A DNA stretch of 64,000 nucleotides, taken from JAUWCL01 sp964599375. Its GTDB lineage: Bacteria; Krumholzibacteriota; Krumholzibacteriia; Krumholzibacteriales; Krumholzibacteriaceae. Position 1 is the first letter of the stretch. Every line of letters starts with the position of its first letter. Below the pieces are notes generated by a model. That model was not told the origin of the DNA. It was given only the letters and a program-made list of their open reading frames with translations, and did no database searches. Below, one piece after another: positions 60,401 to 64,000 of this stretch. Made by a program: the position numbers and the translations under genes. The stretch lies in contig CAZREW010000005.1 in NCBI GenBank assembly GCA_964599375.1, positions 62,001 to 126,000 on the forward strand. The letters run 5' to 3'.

Positions 60401-63400
60401 TGGCCTGGTCGTCGAGCTGTAACCGAGATCACGGCCCATGATCCAGAACCTGCGCTTGGCTTCCTGCGTGCCTTCTTCCAGCCAGTCAGCGAGGTCGCTC
60501 TGCTGCTCCGTGGTCAGGCCGCTCGACTCATCGAGTACGATGACCTTGTACAGGGCGAGCTGTTCTGGCTCGAGCCATCCCTGGTCGTATCTGTACCAGA
60601 AATCGGCCTCGATGCCGGCGCCCGCGAATGCCTCCTGGAACATGCTGAGCGGAGTGCTCGAACTCGTTCCCTGGACTACCAGGACGTCGGCCGAGGGCAG
60701 GATGGAGAACTCGAAGAACGTTCCGGCGGCAGGGTCGGTCGACTCGTTGCCGGAGGTGTCCTCCGCCCTGACATACAGCCTGATCCTCGAGCCATTAGGC
60801 TGGCCAGGGATCGCGCCGCTGTAGTCGTCACCGGCTCCCGTCATCGGAACCTCGGTCCAGGCACCCTCGTCCACGCTGTAGAAGAGCGAGACTGAGGCGA
60901 CGTCGCCGAGGAAATCGGTGGCGGTAGTCGTCACCGGGTAGGGTCCCGTATTGTCGAAGGAGCTGCCAGGCAAGGTCGTGTTGCTGATCGTCGGCGGGAC
61001 GTCATCGACGTCCGTGCTTCTGACCATGACGTCGTCGACATACCATCCGGCGTAGTTGACGCTGCCGTCACTTCCCATGTGGAACCTTATCCTGACGTCG
61101 TTTCCTGAATACGGCGACAGGTCGAACAGTTCCTGCTGCCAGAACTGATTGTACGTCCCGGCGAAGCAGGGCTCCCCGGGGATACCCGCGTTGCCCGAGC
61201 TCGCCGTCCCGTCATATCCACCGACAGGCGTGATCACTTCCCATGTCGCTCCGCCGTCGGTCGATATCTTGACGTTTCCGGCGTCGTAATGGGTGTAGTC
61301 TCCCTCGAAATAATACCAGTGCCAGAACGAGAGCATCGCGTACGGCTTGCTCGCCGCGAGTGTGATCACCGGTATGTCAAGGGTCGCGTCGGCGCTGCTG
61401 GGATAGCTGCCTCCGAGTATAGTGGCCCAGAGGTTGGAACCGCTGTGGGCTTCGCCCGGGCCGCTCGTCGGTGCGCCCCACTCCCAGACTTCCCCGATGG
61501 AGACGAAACCTCCGTCGTCATACTCGAAATCCCAGAGGAAGTACTCGACGATCTCAAACTCGTAAGTACCCATCGCCGGGACTCGCGTCACATTGCCGCA
61601 GTACGACTCGTCCATCGCGAGGAGGTAGTACTCGTAGGTATCCCCGACTTCCGAAGGGCCGGGTATGGCGCCGTGATACGAGCCTTCATCCAGCATCTCC
61701 ATCAGCGCGCGATGGAACATCCCGCCGTTCTTCGAGTACATCAGCCACACTGTCTCTACGCCGATGTTGTCTGATACGTCGGCATAGATATGGTAGGGCC
61801 CCTCGAGATCGTTCGTGTCGTAGTGCCTCTGGTGGACTACCACGGGAGGCTCGGTGTCCCAACCGATCCTGAACACGTGCCTCGTCCCTGGCGCCGCGAG
61901 AGGATCGGTGCTCACATGGCCTTCTACGTCGGCGGCCGTGATGTAGTAGGCGACCTCCGTATCGACAGGCTGAGCCGGGATAAAGGCCTCGTATTCGTCA
62001 GCGACGCCCGTCGCCGCCATCGGGACGACCACGTCGCCGGCTCCAGCGTCATAGACAACCGCGAACGACGCCGGATCGAGCGTGAAGTAGTCCGAAGTGA
62101 TGAAGGCCGCAACGCGATACGGATCATCCGTGTTCTCCGTATCGCCGAGCGGTGTATGGGCGATCTTCGGATAGCCGAGCATCCAGTCGAGGACGCGCGC
62201 CATAACGGCTGTGCGGTCGCCCTCGCCCGCTATCGCCTCGAATCCGAAGGCGAAGTAGACGAGCTTGTACGTGCCGTTGTCAACCGTCAGGCCAGCCGTT
62301 CCGGAGCTCGTTATCGCCCCGGCCTCGACCTGCCCCTTCTCGAGTTCGTTGTTCACGAGCCCCGCAGGAAGGACGGTCTCATCGTACACAAATGCCGGCA
62401 GCGCCGGATAGAGAGGATCGACTTCGGATGGATATCCCTGGTTGGACGCTCCGGTGCCACCCTGGATATCGAAGGCCAGCCCGGCGCCCACCGGGCTCGT
62501 ATCGACACCGAGGCATCCGCGCAGGCCGACGTCGTCCTGCACATATGTCGCGTGCAGGTAGTCGGCGTAGAACGCGTCCGCCTTGATATCGAATCCGATG
62601 TCCTGTCCTGATATGAACAGGCGGCCACCCGCGTCGAGATAGGCGGCGAGTTCGGCCTGGTCCGCGGCCGACAGGGTGTTCTGGTAATCGTTGCCGGTAA
62701 GCCAGACCACCGACTCGAAGAGTCCCATCTCCGCGGCCGTGGGAGGTGTCGTGACCGTCAGGTACGACCTCCCCGCGGCCAGCACCGCTGCCTCGAAATA
62801 AGACTGGAACCCGGCTCCCTCATCGTCGTCGACGATCAGGATCTGGGCTCCTTCGAGCGCGACGTCGACCGTGGTCGTCGCCCCCTCGAACACCTCTATT
62901 CCGCCCCGGAGAGTAACCGGGTACGGAAAAACGGGCGAGAATACGAGGTCGTAGGTGCCGACTGGCAGCGTTATAGCATACGCGCCTGTCATGGGGTCGG
63001 TCGAACCCCACACGACCGCCGTGCCCGCGAGGCGCACTGTGATGCTGCAGGCGACACCATCACCCGTGCCCGTGTCCGTCACCAGGCCGGCGACGTTGCC
63101 CGAGGGCAACTGGCTCAGCGTGAAGTCCTGCGTAGTGGTCGCGTCGGCGGCGACTGTCACCGTCGTGGAGTAGGTATCGTATCCGAACCTCGACACCTCC
63201 ACCTGGTGGTCACCCGCGACCATCTGTATCGTGTACGCACCGGCTCCATCCGTCTGGACACGCTGTCCGGTGTCCACGATCAACACCTGCGCGTTCTCGA
63301 TCGTGCCTCCGCCCGAGCCGTACACGATACCCTCGAGGGTACCGACGCCCGCCAGAGCCGCGGAAACAGCCTGGAACGCGTTCACGCGTCCCCAGCCGTA

Positions 63401-64000
63401 GTCGTTGTCCTTGCCGGGGGCGCCAAGGTCTATCGCCGTCTGGGCAAGAAGCTGCTTCATGACATCCACGTTCATCGTGGGATTGGCCTGGCGCATCAGC
63501 GCGGCCGTCCCGGCGACATGCGGAGAGGCCATCGACGTTCCGCTCCAGTCGAATCCGCTGCCGCTCCACTGCCATTCCCCTCCGGGGACCGTAGAGTAGA
63601 TCTTCACGCCCGGCGCCGCGATGTCAGGCTTGATGTATGTACCGACATAGGGGGGCGTGTTCCATGTCACTGGTCCGCGGCTCGAGAAGCTCGCGATCAC
63701 GTCCATGCTGTCGGTCGCGCCGACGCCGAAGGCGCTAGGCACGTTGCCCGGGCTACCGGTCGACCCTGAAGACGGTCCGGCATTACCGATCGAGATCGCC
63801 GGGAAGACATCCGCGGCGGCCACGTTATCTACAGCGGCGACCATCACGTCATGCGTGCCTGTCGCGCCGAGCGACATGTTGATGACATCCGCGCCGTCGT
63901 CCGTCGAAGGATCGCCGTCTGGATCTATGATCCACTGCATCCCGGCGACTACCTGCGTGAACGATCCGCTTCCGCCCGGTATTACCAGAGCGTGCATGAT
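57446..64000 (-). CDS. Giant secreted subtilisin-like protease, N-terminal part outside window
   Basis: At least 2184 residues; the frame is open at the right edge, so the signal peptide and the Asp/His of the triad are missing. What remains of the S8 domain has the oxyanion Asn (IGNAGPSS) and the nucleophile Ser (GTSMASPHVAG). A carboxypeptidase-like regulatory domain follows (GTLEGIVYGSGGGTIENAQV). Then come three copies of an alpha/beta module with a YVQDD or YVKDD end (near 62.8, 60.7 and 58.5 kb), two MAM/immune-inhibitor-A-like lectin folds (near 61.5-61.0 and 59.3-58.8 kb), and Ig-like spacers. The C terminus is a FlgD-like sorting domain (YPNPFNPATRIQF, SSGIYFCRF). It is likely secreted and possibly surface-bound. 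Confidence 0.85.
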   Translation of the reverse strand: MMHALVIPGGSGSFTQVVAGMQWIIDPDGDPSTDDGADVINMSLGATGTHDVMVAAVDNVAAADVFPAISIGNAGPSSGSTGSPGNVPSAFGVGATDSMDVIASFSSRGPVTWNTPPYVGTYIKPDIAAPGVKIYSTVPGGEWQWSGSGFDWSGTSMASPHVAGTAALMRQANPTMNVDVMKQLLAQTAIDLGAPGKDNDYGWGRVNAFQAVSAALAGVGTLEGIVYGSGGGTIENAQVLIVDTGQRVQTDGAGAYTIQMVAGDHQVEVSRFGYDTYSTTVTVAADATTTQDFTLSQLPSGNVAGLVTDTGTGDGVACSITVRLAGTAVVWGSTDPMTGAYAITLPVGTYDLVFSPVFPYPVTLRGGIEVFEGATTTVDVALEGAQILIVDDDEGAGFQSYFEAAVLAAGRSYLTVTTPPTAAEMGLFESVVWLTGNDYQNTLSAADQAELAAYLDAGGRLFISGQDIGFDIKADAFYADYLHATYVQDDVGLRGCLGVDTSPVGAGLAFDIQGGTGASNQGYPSEVDPLYPALPAFVYDETVLPAGLVNNELEKGQVEAGAITSSGTAGLTVDNGTYKLVYFAFGFEAIAGEGDRTAVMARVLDWMLGYPKIAHTPLGDTENTDDPYRVAAFITSDYFTLDPASFAVVYDAGAGDVVVPMAATGVADEYEAFIPAQPVDTEVAYYITAADVEGHVSTDPLAAPGTRHVFRIGWDTEPPVVVHQRHYDTNDLEGPYHIYADVSDNIGVETVWLMYSKNGGMFHRALMEMLDEGSYHGAIPGPSEVGDTYEYYLLAMDESYCGNVTRVPAMGTYEFEIVEYFLWDFEYDDGGFVSIGEVWEWGAPTSGPGEAHSGSNLWATILGGSYPSSADATLDIPVITLAASKPYAMLSFWHWYYFEGDYTHYDAGNVKISTDGGATWEVITPVGGYDGTASSGNAGIPGEPCFAGTYNQFWQQELFDLSPYSGNDVRIRFHMGSDGSVNYAGWYVDDVMVRSTDVDDVPPTISNTTLPGSSFDNTGPYPVTTTATDFLGDVASVSLFYSVDEGAWTEVPMTGAGDDYSGAIPGQPNGSRIRLYVRAEDTSGNESTDPAAGTFFEFSILPSADVLVVQGTSSSTPLSMFQEAFAGAGIEADFWYRYDQGWLEPEQLALYKVIVLDESSGLTTEQQSDLADWLEEGTQEAKRRFWIMGRDLGYSSTTRPWLEEFMRAAYVQDDPGYRELTGYPGEPIGAEETFVISGSYPDEIQRSSAFPGGELVYQYTGQGTTALTRDELAGAYGKDEKEWDGVMPYAPISLDAGAGIKYNAETYRSVYFSFNLYYVQEPWRRSGIVERALGWLSAPDIVHEALHDSEDTLSAYTVLAEVYSATLDPARVHLVYDVGAGPVTVLMTPTGAPATYSADIPPQGYGTAVSYYISASNTDGNTSYHPHGAPGVQHTFEVTADNTPPVITHVPLSNSANASGPWTVVAEITDNVGVDPASVQLTFNRNGGANTVVSMTNTGGDWYEAQITGPAVLGDVLNYLIRARDVAAIPNTGRSPATGYHSFEIVDYYAWDFEANSGSFAADGPDWEWGEPTYGPDEAHSGVNVWATRLAASYTSSSSSTLDLPVVTVPTSQPNAVLTWWQWYYIENNYDGGNVKISTDGGSTWSILQPDIGYVGTANGGNAGIPGEPCFTGYDHQEWQKVTVDLTPYIGQAVIIRFHFGSDSSLNYAGWYLDDVRIEGVADTEGPLFVSTEVPASTFDTVGPYTVTSTIVDALSGVASAMMYYSVDEGMTWNDVVMAAAGGDDWAADIPGQASGTRVRFYLTAEDANANPSVDPAGAPAAWYEFGIMPSGDYLVLLGGYSFTPAVTFQAAFQAIGRTADIWNWDVLGLPTLDILLAYTGIIVDEGGYVDAAQQSLLSSYLDTDDGTRKQIFLLGRDLSYYSAARPWMEQYTGSAYVKDDPGWRELTSTSGDPIGNDETFVISGSYPDELMLSTTVTGATIVYTYSAQGSSLNLFATEQETKQFYEKSGKAWDPKVWPHVPDGPDDAAGVKFTGPFHNAVYFAFNFNYIQEDTRRAEILGRALDWLYTAGGLSIDGGRGLVAEETPDIPDQLTLWPNYPNPFNPATRIQFGIPTGYNGPVELRIYNVKGQLVKTVFEGTRKPGVHEFQWNGLNDRGGQVSSGIYFCRFCAGDTRITRKMVLLR

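Noticed and set aside
1..64000. CRISPR arrays, transposases, integrases, tRNA or rRNA genes
   Set aside because: No regular spaced repeats, no transposase or integrase motifs, and no cloverleaf-like segment were found in the intergenic gaps.

Overview
This is a GC-rich bacterial chromosome segment with tightly packed, mostly co-directional gene runs and no rRNA, tRNA, IS element, integrase or CRISPR array that I can see. Secreted subtilases with C-terminal FlgD-like tails of the YPNPFNP...SSGIYF type, exported TPR-CHAT proteins, a tricorn-type protease and DNRLRE lipoproteins are typical of the FCB superphylum and allied candidate phyla (Krumholzibacteriota, Eisenbacteria and Latescibacteria-like lineages). 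A large set of anaerobe-type proteins (orange-protein-like cluster, flavodiiron protein, desulfoferrodoxin, rubrerythrin, ferritins, dicluster ferredoxins) points to a strict or nearly strict anaerobe. The lineage is inferred from protein style, not proven.

Layout. 0-4.1 kb: end of a TPR protein and a PrsK/PrsR-like two-component pair. 4.2-10.2 kb: lipoproteins, an MscS channel, a GHL15-like glycosidase, an FHA protein and a POT-type transporter. 10.2-14.7 kb: a secreted subtilase with beta-helix. 14.8-23.2 kb (minus strand): an orp-like (orange protein) cluster with a sigma-54 activator, two NifX-like proteins, a DUF5320 protein, two MinD/ferredoxin ATPases and an Mrp-NifX fusion. It continues without a real gap into a NifU/IscU scaffold, a PLP sulfur lyase, a methyltransferase and a 55-residue membrane protein. 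A sigma-54 -24/-12 element and two TTGC-N6-GCAA palindromes lie where an activator-controlled promoter for this operon should be. 23.3-25.3 kb: a sigma-70 promoter, an attenuator-like leader and a DUF4139 protein. 25.4-31.2 kb: gamma-glutamyltransferase, S9 peptidase and SppA. 31.3-35 kb: a diiron protein, a heme-bearing porin-like protein and a pentaheme cytochrome. 35.2-39.2 kb: ArfB, a gene remnant and an exported TPR-CHAT protein. 39.3-45 kb: an ECF sigma/anti-sigma pair, a small membrane protein and a tricorn homolog. 45.1-50.3 kb: an unassigned three-gene operon led by a protein with a Lon-like (S16) domain, one membrane helix and duplicated FG-GAP-like modules. 50.4-57.3 kb: a ferredoxin/Rrf2 pair and an oxygen/metal defence run (flavodiiron protein, ferritin, desulfoferrodoxin, rubrerythrin, Cu/Zn-type permease, TIGR02757 protein, Fur-like regulator). 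57.4-64 kb: a very large subtilase with repeated modules that runs off the right edge.

The two best candidates for under-described biology are the extended orp-like cluster, which places an Fe-S scaffold and a possible sulfide-producing enzyme beside the presumed metal-sulfur cluster machinery, and the Lon-like/FG-GAP operon at 45.25-50.29 kb.
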